DNA of 64,000 nt from NCBI GenBank assembly GCA_963978895.1, contig OZ022238.1, positions 5,496,742 to 5,560,741 of the forward strand, given 5' to 3'. Positions 52,390-63,462 of the stretch are shown here, one piece after another. This stretch comes from Erpobdella octoculata (Eukaryota > Annelida > Clitellata > Hirudinida > Erpobdellidae). Every line of letters starts with the position of its first letter. Positions within the stretch are counted from its first letter, which is position 1. Both the position numbers and the translations under genes were made by a program. The notes beneath the pieces were generated by a model that was not told the origin of the DNA, did not search any database, and saw only the letters and a program-made list of their open reading frames with translations.

Positions 52390-53038
52390 TCACACTAAGC
52401 TGGGGTTGAACGTTTTCATCAATGTCATCATCACAACTATCACAATCATTATTACTATGACTTATAGAAAGTGACTAAAAATCTTAGATAAATGATTCGT
52501 GGCCTAGAAGTCTACCAGTAGCAAAATCCTAACTATTACCACTACCGATATCAACATACATACAAGTTTTTACGTCTGTATTTAGGTATGTCAGAAATTT
52601 CTGTGACACTGTTAGGTGACGCTACAACAAACAATTTGTAGTGAAATGGCAAAAATATTAAATATTCAAAAAGAAAATAAATTGATGAAAAAAAAAACAA
52701 AAAATTCCATTATCACAAAATTTACATTAAATTTTGAGTAATAATTATAGTTGAAAACTAAAAAAAATTGATGACAATTAATTAGAGAATAAATATATGC
52801 AAAGAAAAAAATGAAAATAATTAAAAATAATTAATGAATTGTTATTAAATTTGATAACATTGTTGGTGTGCATCTTTCTCAGCCAGTCTACACAATATGG
52901 TAAACTGTATGTAGTGGTAACTCGAGAAATATATCATGAAAACTTAATAACATTCATAAACTATTTTTTATCAGAGAGATTTTGCTTACAAATTAGAAAA
53001 TATTTAATAAGAGTAACGTTTTCCAACAAATTAGGTCA
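52390..53038. other. AT-rich intergenic downstream of SMG8
   Basis: No gene was recognised. This is the 3' flank or possibly 3' UTR of SMG8. Confidence 0.45.
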
Positions 53039-53132
53039 TTATCCTTGGGAAGTTATTATTTTGATTACTTTTCTATAACAGTAATTAGATACGTTTATAT
53101 TTTTAAAAAATCGTAATATAATAAAATAATCA
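53039..53132 (-). CDS. SMG8: possible alternative last exon of SMG8
   Basis: The frame as called stops just after LPYLF, about 28 residues short of the usual SMG8 C-terminus. If a weak donor (CC followed by GTATCT, near 53389) were used, joining to an acceptor before 53132 would keep frame. It would add a tail ending NYCYRKVIKIITSQG, which loosely resembles the family's final helix. The similarity is weak and AT-rich sequence can mimic it. Confidence 0.25.
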
Positions 53133-53230
53133 CTATCATCACTACCACTATCGTGGTTAGCATCAGGATCACAATCATCACTATCACTATCATGGTTAGC
53201 ATCAGGATCTCTATCATAATGATAATCAAT
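53132..53230. repeat. two-copy 39-bp tandem
   Basis: Two copies of a unit containing CATGGTTAGCATCAGGATC or CGTGGTTAGCATCAGGATC plus an ATCACTATC-rich part. Confidence 0.8.
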
Positions 53231-53378
53231 GCTTTCTTTACCATATATACAGTCAAATGATAACATATCACATCACATTAGAATAAAAAACAACAGTAAC
53301 CCAAAACAACACCACAAACACACACCAGCCAGCACACGACAGACACGCAACTACCACGACAAAACAACAACAACGACG

Positions 53379-56300
53379 TCAAAAAAGATACGGCAATCTC
53401 ATGACCCAGTGACCCGATCTCAATGTTATCGGCTCAGCAGACTCCGGAAAGAAGACCGGACACGGTGACGGATTCGGTTGAACTTTGACCTTCAACTTCA
53501 CCTCAAGGTCGCAGTCTGGAACGGCGACGTGAATGCGCATGAGCTGTGCCACTTGGGAGGAGTTGCCCCTGAAATGAATAACAATAAGAAATGTTAAACA
53601 AACACAGAAAGTGGATTTACTTAATATATTGTCAAATGCATGGCAAGTTCCCTTTTGAGTTGTTGCTAAAGATCAAGGCATCAGAAATGCAATAGAAAAT
53701 CGAAAAACTTGGGTGGAAATGTTGGGGAGGTAAATGAAGATGTTGAAAATGTGGGTGTAAATGTTGGATAGGTAAATGGAGATGTTGAAAATGTGGGTGT
53801 AAATGTTGGATAGGTAAATGGAGATGTTGAAAATGTGGATGTAAATGTTGGGCAGGTAAATGGAGATATTGAAAATGTGGGTGTAAATGTCGGGCAGGTA
53901 AATGGAGATGTTGAAAATGTGGGTGTAAATGTTGGGCAGGTAAATGGAGATGTTGAAAATGTGGGTGTAAATGTTGGGCAGGTAAATGGGGATGTTGAAA
54001 ATGTGGGTGTAAATGCTGGGCGGGTAAATGAAGATAATGAAAATGTAAATGTAGATGTTGGAAATATGATAAAACTATTTTTTTTTATGGAACCTCCAGT
54101 CCAAGCTATATTTGAAAGACCAAGGAGAGATTAAATCTATCTCACATTTAGATAACAATATATATAGTTATATTATAAGTTGATTCAAACAATCGTGTTA
54201 AAGAGTGACTGACCTGCAACTGCATGGGAAATAAAGAGGCATGTCGTTATTCACTACTTTGTGGCCTGTCTCCTGCAAATCAATCAATTCCATTTCAGTA
54301 AAAAAAACATGATAAAATTTTTTTTTTTTTAAATTAATGAAGCAATTATTACTGGAGAAAATGTTTAACAATATATTTAGAAATAATAATTATGTTACAA
54401 TAACAAAATTTATAAAATAAATTATACAGAACTAAGATTGAACCTGGCATTCTCATCAAACCAAGGAACACATCCTTAAATGATGTTTGCAAACATTGAC
54501 ATACGCACACACACACACACACAAAGTTAATAAAGGTTTTCATTTTTATAACAAATCATCTCAATGTTAAACAATGACTGACGACGTGTGACTTATAAGT
54601 TCAATCGGTTTTACCTTCCAAGCATTGACTGCTGTTATGACATAGCGCTACTTACATACAGCACTATCTACAACACTCAAATTTAACCATATATGGAAGC
54701 TGGATTAAACTGGATGTGTGGAACCCCTATTCGTATTTCCCACGCGTTCACTAGAAAAAACACACATACAAACCTTACCCTTTACAAACCGAAACATACA
54801 ACTGTAAACAATGACAGGAATATTATTTTACCTTGATGACATTACTGAGGGGAACTTTAAGCATTCTGTTTGGACTTGCCATGAGGAATCTATGACCTTT
54901 GAAGCACTCGTACTCCAATCCTACGTACAACCTCAATGACCTAGTTCCTGATTCTAAATTAGTACAAATAAATACAAATTAACCGGTTACTCAATTCGTT
55001 TTCAAATTTTTAGTATTACATTTTATAAAAACTATAAATTTCAAATAAACACAAATACAAGCTAATAAACAAAGAAATAAAAACTGATTTTTACTTTTCT
55101 GCGGTTTAAGAGGCGAAGAGGAAGGAATGTCATCTTCGACACGAATCCGGATGTCTATCGGGAGAAGAAAGTTGGCCTGATGGGTGAATCCGGGTTGGTC
55201 GAGCCCTTTAAATTTAAAATAAAACTTCTTTTCATCCTCACATGCATAGTCTAGTGACTAGAGCCCTGCACGGGCCCATTTGGTGAGGCCCTGGCCCATT
55301 TCAAAGGCACAAAAATCCACAGCCTGCTCACTTTTACAAGCACAAAAACCATGCCCCTCACCCGTTTTTACAGGCACAAAATCCCAAGGCTCGGAACAAT
55401 AGCCTATGCTTGGCAGGACTCTAGTTGTGACCCAATCCAGCCCAAACACCAATAAAATTAATAAAAACAACAATATAACAACCTTTCGAAGCCTCGTAAG
55501 ACGAATACTTTCCAACTCTAACGAGAGACCACGAGGAGAACAGAGGCAGAAGACCTTTGGCACTTTCACTGTTCAACATCCCGACCAGGAAGTTCTTGCG
55601 GGATCGAAGTACGACGTCGACGGTGCTTTCCTCGTCGCTGCTGAAGTCGAAACTCTCTTCGCTTTCGTCCGAGTCTTCTGTGTCGTCGGCAGTTTTGTTG
55701 TTGTTGTCCGTCGCGGCCGTGTTGTTGTTGTCCGTTTTTGTCGTCGTGCTCAAGGAGGTTGCGGTTTCGATGCTTGATTCGTCGTTATCTTCTTCTTTGA
55801 TCGGATCTTCGTTGTGAATCCTGTTCATTTCACTCTCACCACCATCGCCATCATCACCATCACCATCATCGTCGTCGTCCTCCTCTTCGGCCACACTTTC
55901 GACGTTTTTCTCATCGGTGCCCGTGACGCGCCCGTCACCGTCGGTCGTAGTGCTGCTGACGAGTCGATCCCCTTCCCCGTTCTCTCTTGATCTCTCGCCG
56001 TCAACTTCATCTTCAACGTTGTCGACGATATCTTCTTCTTCGTCGTCAACAGATGCCTCGTTCTCTTCAGAAAAACCAGCACTTTTAAGTTTGTCTACAC
56101 CACCGCCATCATCATCATCATCTTCTTCATCCTCGTCATACATGTCATCGTCATCAGCATCACGCTGAGATAGTTTGTAGTCTCCATCATAAATGTCGTG
56201 AACGTCATCATCATCATCGTAACCGCTTCTTTCTTCTCCCTTGCTTACGGTGGGCTTGTCGAAGAGATGGTACTCATCGTAATGATCATGAGGTTCTGGA

Positions 56301-59300
56301 ATGATAAAACAATAAAAATATTCATTACATCATACTTACCAGACGTGAGCCCATCACATATCACATCACTTATCACACAGGCTGCATCATTGGCGGATAT
56401 AGGGGGGCGGTGGGGCAGTCGCCCCCCCCCCCACTTTGCAATAAAATTACACTTTAAGTTATTAATAAGTAACACTAAAGCAATCAATTTTAAATTTTAA
56501 TCAACAACCTCAAGAAAAGTTTATTAAAGCGCCATTTAAATGCAATTGGCCATGCAAAAAGCATGTCTAAAAATGAATTATTATTAATGTGGACATGTAA
56601 TTTTATTAATTAATCTTTTATGCAATAGTAATAAAAATTGAATCTAACAAAAAGTGTTATTAATAGATACTTGTGTTAACAATCTATAAATCGGTTTTCA
56701 TAAAAATTCGCCCCCCCACTCAAACTTCCTGGATCTGCCGGTGGGCTACATGTGAACTCATCACATACCACCTGCTTGAAATACACTTCAGCAAGACCAG
56801 GAGTATATTGGGCATATTGGATTACAGAGTTTTACCTGTAATGCACATGTGTCCAAAATCTGAATGTTCTGAACCCTTTTACACCTAAGTCGTGAATGGT
56901 GAGGGGATGAAAAATTAAGGGAATGTAAAGAAAACTAGGAGGATATAGGGAACAAACAATGGGGAACCACCATTTAAATGCAGGGTGGATATGTGAACGA
57001 AAATATTTTTTTTATATAATATATGTATTTTTACGTTAAATTTTCTCTAAAACACCGTTTAACACGAACCTCCATTGACAAGACCCGTACTCGAAGGACT
57101 GACGTCAAATCCTGCGACCGGTGACTGACGCTGTTCGCCACTGCTCTTCGAGTCGGAGAACTTCAACGCCTCGAAATCTCCGTCCGTGTTTTCCTTTCCT
57201 TTCGCGTCGTCGCTCGTTGCGGCTTCGTTGGAGCTCGGAAGCTTCGGGAAGTCCTCGCTCGGAGATTTCGCGCGGAGACTTTTGGTCTTCTCGATGAGGC
57301 ACTTCTTCTTCTTTGTCGGCGTGGCGATCGAGGATTTGAAATCGTCGAACGACGAATCAGGAGACGTGGGAGTGTACAACGAGAAGTTGAAATGCTCCAA
57401 ACGACCGCAGCATCTTGACTCGAGCTCTTTGAAGAAATCATGGTTGGCCTCCTGAAATTACCAAAAAAAAATTATAAAAGATATAAATATAGCTAAAAAT
57501 ACGATTACAAATAAAAATACGAATTAAAATACGTATCGTATAGAGTGGATACAACCTACCTTGTGGTCGAACGGATCCAGCCTGTCACCCTGCAACCTAC
57601 CACAGTTGCACGTGGCTCTTGAACTGACCCCGCTCGAATGAGACATCGTCGGCAGTCCTGCGAGTTCCTCTCTCTCGGTGGCGTCGAAAGATTTGTGAAG
57701 CTGATAGAAAAAGAGTTTCAGCATTAAGTGAATAATTCATCGAGAACGAATCTTGCAGGTTTGACCCATCCGACTCACCTGGTATCTACATGCATGTCAC
57801 AAATCATAACAACCCATCCGACTCACCTGGTATCTACATGCATGTCACAAATCATAACAACCCATCTGACTCACCTGGTATCTACATGCATGTCACAAAT
57901 CATAACAACCCATCTGACTCACCTGGTATCTACATGCATGTCACAAATCATAACGACCCATCCGACTCACCTGGTATCTACATGCATGTCACAAATCATA
58001 ACGACCCATCCGACTCACCTGGTATCTACATGCATGTCACAAATCATAACAACCCATCCGACTCACCTGGTATCTACAAGGATGACCTTTCATGCTGATC
58101 TTCTCACAGCCTCTCCTTCCATCTTTCCAAACCTTCTTGCAGTCAGCCTCCAGTTTCTTCAAATACTTGGCCACCGAGGGACCACGAGCGTTCACCATGA
58201 AGTATTGTTTCGTTTGGTTCACCTACGAAAAAGGCCGAAAAGTGATAAAAGAAAAAGTATTTTAGATGGTAGATATCGAGTAGTAAAAACAAAATTGGTT
58301 TAATTGTATTAATATTATTGATAATAAAAATAATAATGATTTCGATAGTAATACCATATGACAGCTTATCATTTGTCAAATTATATTATTGGCATAAATA
58401 ACAACCAACTCAATACAGAAATTTAAATTGATGTAGTTTTGAGCTGATTGGTCAACGATGATAATGACCCTTGTTCTTATTGGTACGTTTAAAAAATCCT
58501 ACACTCCTCATTGGCAGCTAGTTATGAATAAGCAAAGTTCAGAAAACTGCAGCAGTAAACCTTATCGAGGTGATGTTTCTTGTTGTAGTATTCTGGCAGA
58601 TCGTCTTTGTAATAATTTATCGCCAGTGGAAACAGCTTGGAGCAATGTCTAAAAAAATTCATAAAAAATTAAATTCAGTCAACTTGGTTAGCTGTATATA
58701 GAAGAAGATATAACAACAGCTGATCTAAACAGCTTTCTAAACATCTATGACATATATCTATTTATCCTTTTCTTTGTGAACAAAAAATCAGTAAAATAAT
58801 TAAAATTAAAAATCGAATACACAAATAACTATCAACAACACCCAAATAAACAACTCACGTTTCGGAAAACTTTAAATCCAAATCAACAAAGTCCTCGAAA
58901 AAATTCTTGAAAATCTTCGCATCATCTTCATTAACGACGTTCGCCCAGAACAAAGAATGGAGAGCTTGTGTTACTTTCAGGAACAACTTGGCTGAAGAGA
59001 GCTGAATGTTTATAAAAAGATTTATTGATATTACAAATATTATTGTATGAATACCTTAGAGAACCTTTATATGAACAAAAATTGCTAAGATTATAGCCGT
59101 GTTTTTGGCTATTTTTATATGCTTGCATTAATTTCACTTGTCTGGATATCCATGGGATGTCTGCTGACGTTTTCAAGCACGAAAGGTCATTATTAAAATT
59201 CACTTATTTCAAAAAATTGTCATTTTATTTAAACAAAAATCAAATTTAAGGAGTACAAATTATTAAAAATAAATCAAAGAAGCAGAATAATAATGACAAC

Positions 59301-62300
59301 AAAAACTTTCATCGTCATAGTAACTATAAACATTTTTTTACAATTAGCCTGAGTAATATTTTTATAATACGATGTCGCTATGAAATTTTATAAGATTTTT
59401 AAAAGCCTAGTTTTACATTTTTAAATTAAATTTCACTTGTCAGAATGTCTGCAGACATTTAGAAGCTCGGGAGATTGTTATAAAATTAACCAACTTCATG
59501 AAAATTTAAAGTTTAATTCAACAAAAATAACTATGAAAACATTTAAGAAACTAAAATATTAAAAAAATAAATTAAAGAAGCATATGACAATCGTGACAAA
59601 AGCTTTCATCGTCATAGTAGCTACAAACAGCTTTTGTTTACTATTATAATATTTGTACGATACGATGTTGCTATGAAATTTTATCACTATCTTAAAAGCA
59701 TATTTTTAATTTGTTAAATTAACTTTCACTTGTTTAACTAGCATCAGGAGCAATTGTTCTTGCAAAAAAAAAAAATTTCAGTACATAACATACCATTTCC
59801 AAAATATAATAAATCATTTTAATTATCAAAATCAATTAGGAATCAACAAAACAGACATGCAAGCATGCAAGCAAAACCACCAACCTCAAACAACGGTTCG
59901 ACATTAACCCTTCCAACGTTATCATCAAATCCCTTCTTGAGAGCCAGATCGATGTGCGATTTCAAGAAATTTCTCAAATCCTCGTCTTCCAATCTGATCC
60001 GTGAAGCCAACAGGGAAGGAAGGTCGGAATCGTTGACCGGGTTCTTGGACGTCGAGTGCTGATTGGACGACGTCGGCGAGGGGGCTCTGTTCCCGCGTCG
60101 GCCGAAAGGCGGCCTCTGACCCCCCGTGATATCAGGATGAACTTCTGAAAACCCAAGAAAAAACAATGAGAGATCACGTATATAAGAATAATAATTATTT
60201 TTTAATATATTTATAAGATTAAATTAAAATTATTTTATTAATAAAAAAAAACCTTCGTTATTTTCGGGCCACTGGCACGTCTCCGAGAGGAGTGAAGCGT
60301 ACTGTTGAGCCGGATTGAACAGAGTGCTTGACAGCTCATCTTCGGACAAGATGTACACAAATTCTTGACTGTTCGGCAGCGCCAGTAGTGAATTGTTGCT
60401 AAACAAACAAAAAAAAATTATTCAGTAAACAAATCATAACAGGATAGATTTACAAATTACTTCAGTGGCTAGCCTTAAACTTCAATTTGTTAATATTTAT
60501 AGACAGATAATCAACCTAATATTTGTAATTATTCTGTCCCTTCTGAATGCTTTGTAGATCATTTCTTCAATGGCTCTCTGAAGCTCTTTCAATGCACTAA
60601 TTTTCTGTTGATGATAATATAAAGTAAACGTAAATAAAGAAATCTCATTATTCACATAAACTTTGAATCTCCTCTTATTTAAAAAAATCTGTAAAAATTC
60701 TTCTGCAAAAAGATGTCAGTTCACACACATACATTAGACGACAGTTCACACACATAAGATGTAAGTTCCCATACATAAGACGTTAAGTTCACACATATAA
60801 GACAACAATTCACACACATAAGATGTCAGTTCACACATAAAACACTGATTCAGTTAAGAAACACTGCGATAAAGAAACAACATGGAATTTCAAATAATAG
60901 AATAAAATTATCCAAGAAACTCAAGGACCATTCATATCAATCAACATTACATAATTACATTTAATAACAAGTACATAAATTCCCACAACAAGACATATCT
61001 TTTCAACAACAAGACATATCTTTTCAACAACAAGACATATCTTTTCAACAACAAGACATATCTTTTCAACAACAAGACATATCTTTTCGACAACAAAACA
61101 TATCTTCTCAACAAGACATATCTTCTCAACAACAAGACATATCTTCTCAAAAACAAGACATATCTTCTCAACAACATGAACAACCTTCGACTTCGATCTG
61201 AACAACTCCATTTCGTGATTCTCGGCATCATCGCACGAAAGATCGGTGGAAAGAAGACACGTCTCGAATAAGAAGAGAACACGTGGAGGGCAGGGACGAC
61301 CGTGTTCCATCCACCCTCTTGGAAGATCGGGGCAGTTCGTGGTGAAAAGTTTAGCCATGGCTGATTGTAACTTCATTCTGTTGAGTAGGAATGCCAAAAA
61401 AAATGGTGACTTAAATTGAAGCCACAATTTATCATATTATATTATATTAAATATATTATTATGTATTTAGTAGATATATAATGCTAATATTTATAGATAA
61501 TCAATCTAATATTTGTAATTAAATAATTAATTGTTGATGATTCATTATTTATTGAACATACGACCAATGTCATGTAAGCATTAATAATCACAGTCAAAAT
61601 AATGATGATGATGATAATAATAATAATACTAGGTCTAAATAAGCTACCCATTTATAAAAGATATTTTATCTTATACTTATTATTAAATACTTATTCAGTA
61701 AATATAAGACAATTAATTTAATATATATTCCAACCTGAGATGTTCAAGGTTTTTAAAGAGTCGGATGTAACTGATGTCGAAAGATGAACCCGGTTCGTTG
61801 ACCTTTTATTAATTCAAATACTTTAATTTATAAAAAAATTAAAATTTTAAACATAATTTTTAAAGGAAGATATAAATGAATTGTAAATCTATTTTGTTAC
61901 AGTTAATCGTTGAATGAAGTTCACTAGCATTATCACATGATCACAATTCCCGATAGAATTTGCAACACCAAAATCAACAAATATTTTTCCTATTTATTAT
62001 GTCAATGTCAAAAAATGTCCCTCCCAGACTACATAGAAAGCAAACCATTTCCAAAGTAGATCACATCCTATACGATTTGTTATTACATTAAAGTTTATCG
62101 CATTTGATATACTGTTATATTAAAGTTTATTACACTCAAAATGCTTTTACATTAAAGTTTATCACACTCAATATGCTTTTACATTAAAGTTTATCACATT
62201 TGATTTACTGTTACATCAAAGTTTATCACATTTGATTTACTGTTACATTAAAGTTAATCACATGATATGCTATTACAATTAATTTTCGATTAAAGCATAT

Positions 62301-63462
62301 AAATGAAAGGAAATATGAGTTAAATAAGAAATAAATAGCAGCAACTCACAAGAATAATATGAGAAACTGAGAAGACAAACATGAGGGCTCTCAAGTAATC
62401 GTGATTCGCTTCCCTGATGTAATCTCCATGGTCCTTTCATGATTTATTTTGAAAATAATAAAATGTTGTTTAAAAATAATAATAATAAAATTATCATCTA
62501 TTAAATGATGAAATAACAATTTAGAATTAAGCAACAATAATAATTTCAATACAAAAAATTGATTAATTAGAAATTATTTAAAGTGCCAAAACTATCAATT
62601 TATTCTCTTGCTCATCTCCAACACATTAACCATAGATTTTCTATTGCCATATAACCTCTATCACCAATATAACTTCTAACAATCAGCATCATTTAGCAGC
62701 TATCATCATGATCATCATCACCAGCCGTCATTATCATCTTATCATCCATATCAATCACCTATCATAATAATCACCTTATCACCATCCTCTTGAGGCCACC
62801 TTCTGTACAACTCCATCCTGAACAAGGCATCAGAACGAGAAATGAGATGCAGAAAGAGTACGTTTTCACTTTTGTGATAGTATCCCTCAATGAAACACTG
62901 TCATAATTAAGAACAAGATATCAGTTTTCTAGTACATTTATAACATTATACACACACAAAAACATTAGTTTTCTAGTTTATTAAATAACCTACAAAAAAT
63001 GACAGTTTTCTAGTAAGATTTCAAAACTTAATAATGGAGCAAAGACTTAATATTTACTGCAGATTTGCATCATGAACAAATGGCTTAATCATAACAGTTG
63101 AAATATAAGCATAAAACACAAAGTAATCTAATAGCATTTGCAATCCAAAGGGCTTGATTATGCAATGCTAGGATTTTTGAATTATTTATGAAATTACATA
63201 AGAAACATTAATAAAAAAGAAGGGCTTACATTAGATTTGGAACTACTGCTATCGACCTACAAGGAAAAAACAATAAAATCTTTTAAACAAATAATTTCTT
63301 CCAAAAAAACCAATAATTTAACAATTAACAAATCAACCAACAGCAAAGATATCGGCCCGAATAAAACTGTTGATGACTCCAGATTTCATTCGATACCTAT
63401 CCAATCTCGATTTGCCTATGAGAGAGACAACACAGACTTTTGATTCATCATCTTCCAGGTGC
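53379..63462 (-). CDS. SMG8: SMG8, regulatory subunit of the SMG1 kinase complex (N-terminus missing)
   Basis: Nineteen minus-strand exons, all GT-AG and phase-consistent, in transcript order: 63462-63342, 63256-63230, 62897-62775, 62433-62350, 61802-61735, 61377-61185, 60604-60516, 60398-60253, 60144-59885, 59001-58859, 58648-58561, 58222-58067, 57700-57560, 57451-57070, 56295-55483, 55205-55095, 54947-54832, 54272-54214, 53568-53379. They give 1102 residues against 991 in human SMG8. SMG8 hallmarks appear in order: VVSLIGKS (about 11-18, G-like domain start), SHIIL, GRPCPPRVLFLFE, KKGFDDNVGR, ARGP...CEKIS, ATCNCGR (about 528-534), KGLLPLFSSWSLV, GLDQPGF, VGLEYE, AQLMR and CPVFFPE. SMG8 binds SMG9 and its C-terminal region restrains SMG1, which phosphorylates UPF1 in nonsense-mediated mRNA decay. 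The first exon with the ATG was not found and may lie beyond 64000. Introns contain several tandem arrays. Confidence 0.95.
53721..54060. repeat. 42-bp minisatellite in an SMG8 intron
   Basis: Eight copies of a 42-bp unit containing GATGTTGAAAATGTGGGTGT and TTGGGCAGGTAAATGGA. It lies in the intron between SMG8 exons 54214-54272 and 53379-53568. The plus-strand frame through it is a repeat artefact. Confidence 0.95.
55483..56295 (-). CDS. SMG8: SMG8 large exon with Asp/Glu-rich disordered insert
   Basis: The 271-codon exon begins with an Asp-rich stretch (several GATGATGAT codon runs), continues through Asp/Glu/Ser/Thr/Asn-rich low-complexity sequence, and ends with the conserved KGLLPLFSSWSLV block that starts the C-terminal domain. 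The matching linker in human SMG8 is shorter and much less acidic. Conservation at both ends shows the frame is real. The 5' donor (GTTGTT) is unusual but gives the exact family alignment into the next exon. Confidence 0.9.
56388..56745. mobile_element. short DNA transposon with C/G-run termini, in an SMG8 intron
   Basis: The left end (TTGGCGGATATAGGGGGGC) and the right end in reverse complement (CACCGGCAGATCCAGGAAG) are imperfect inverted repeats. Runs of C/G sit just inside both (GCCCCCCCCCCCC near 56421 and GCCCCCCC near 56710). The AT-rich interior of about 250 bp is non-coding. It is inserted between SMG8 exons 55483-56295 and 57070-57451. This end type is common among dispersed animal MITEs. 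The superfamily is not assigned. Confidence 0.6.
57763..58080. repeat. 48-bp minisatellite duplicating an SMG8 exon end and 5' splice site
   Basis: Seven units, exactly 48 bp apart (the GGTATCTACA phrase begins at 57781, 57829, 57877, 57925, 57973, 58021 and 58069 on the plus strand). On the gene strand each contains TGTAGATACCAG followed by GTGAGT. That is the last 12 bases of SMG8 exon 58067-58222 plus its donor. The unit nearest the exon is the real junction and the other six lie in the intron. Confidence 0.97.
60700..60845. repeat. about 20-bp minisatellite in an SMG8 intron
   Basis: About seven diverged copies of CAGTTCACACACATAAGA-like units. Confidence 0.9.
60973..61184. repeat. 21-bp minisatellite abutting an SMG8 splice donor
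   Basis: About ten copies of a unit made of CAACAACAAGACATATCTT plus TT. The array starts immediately downstream (gene strand) of the donor of exon 61185-61377. With a unit of 21 bp the intron keeps an open frame (VVEKICL repeats) continuing from the exon. Confidence 0.95.
62085..62280. repeat. about 33-bp AT-rich minisatellite in an SMG8 intron
   Basis: Five to six copies of a unit containing ACATTAAAGTTTATCACA and TTTGATTTACTGTT. Confidence 0.93.
63230..63256 (-). CDS. SMG8: SMG8 27-nt microexon
   Basis: Nine codons (VDSSSSKSN) between a strong acceptor (TTTTTTCCTTGTAG) and a good donor (GTAAGC), phase 0 on both sides. Being Ser-rich and a multiple of three, it could be skipped without a frame change. 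It replaces the long variable loop found at this place in vertebrate SMG8. Confidence 0.65.
63342..63462 (-). CDS. SMG8: SMG8 first visible coding exon (G-like domain strand and P-loop-like turn)
   Basis: It encodes a short acidic lead then KVCVVSLIGKS, aligning with the start of the SMG8 G-like domain. The 3' splice site (AACTCTAG before 63462) has a weak pyrimidine tract, and an in-frame stop lies just upstream, so an earlier exon must supply the start codon. The donor is GTTGGT at 63341. Only GKS of a classic P-loop is kept, as expected because SMG8 is a degenerate GTPase-like fold. Confidence 0.8.

Noticed and set aside
53835..54134. Plus-strand frame VNGDVENVGVNVGQ repeats
   Set aside because: It lies in an SMG8 intron and is the translation of a 42-bp minisatellite. 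No start context or flanking coding sequence is present.
55406..56168. Plus-strand frames opposite the large SMG8 exon
   Set aside because: The minus-strand frame matches the SMG8 family at both ends and joins in phase to its neighbours. The plus-strand frames are shadows.
57728..58303. Plus-strand frame of 191 codons with HPTHLVSTCMSQIITT repeats
   Set aside because: It is the antisense of the SMG8 48-bp minisatellite and neighbouring exon. The conserved exon is on the minus strand.
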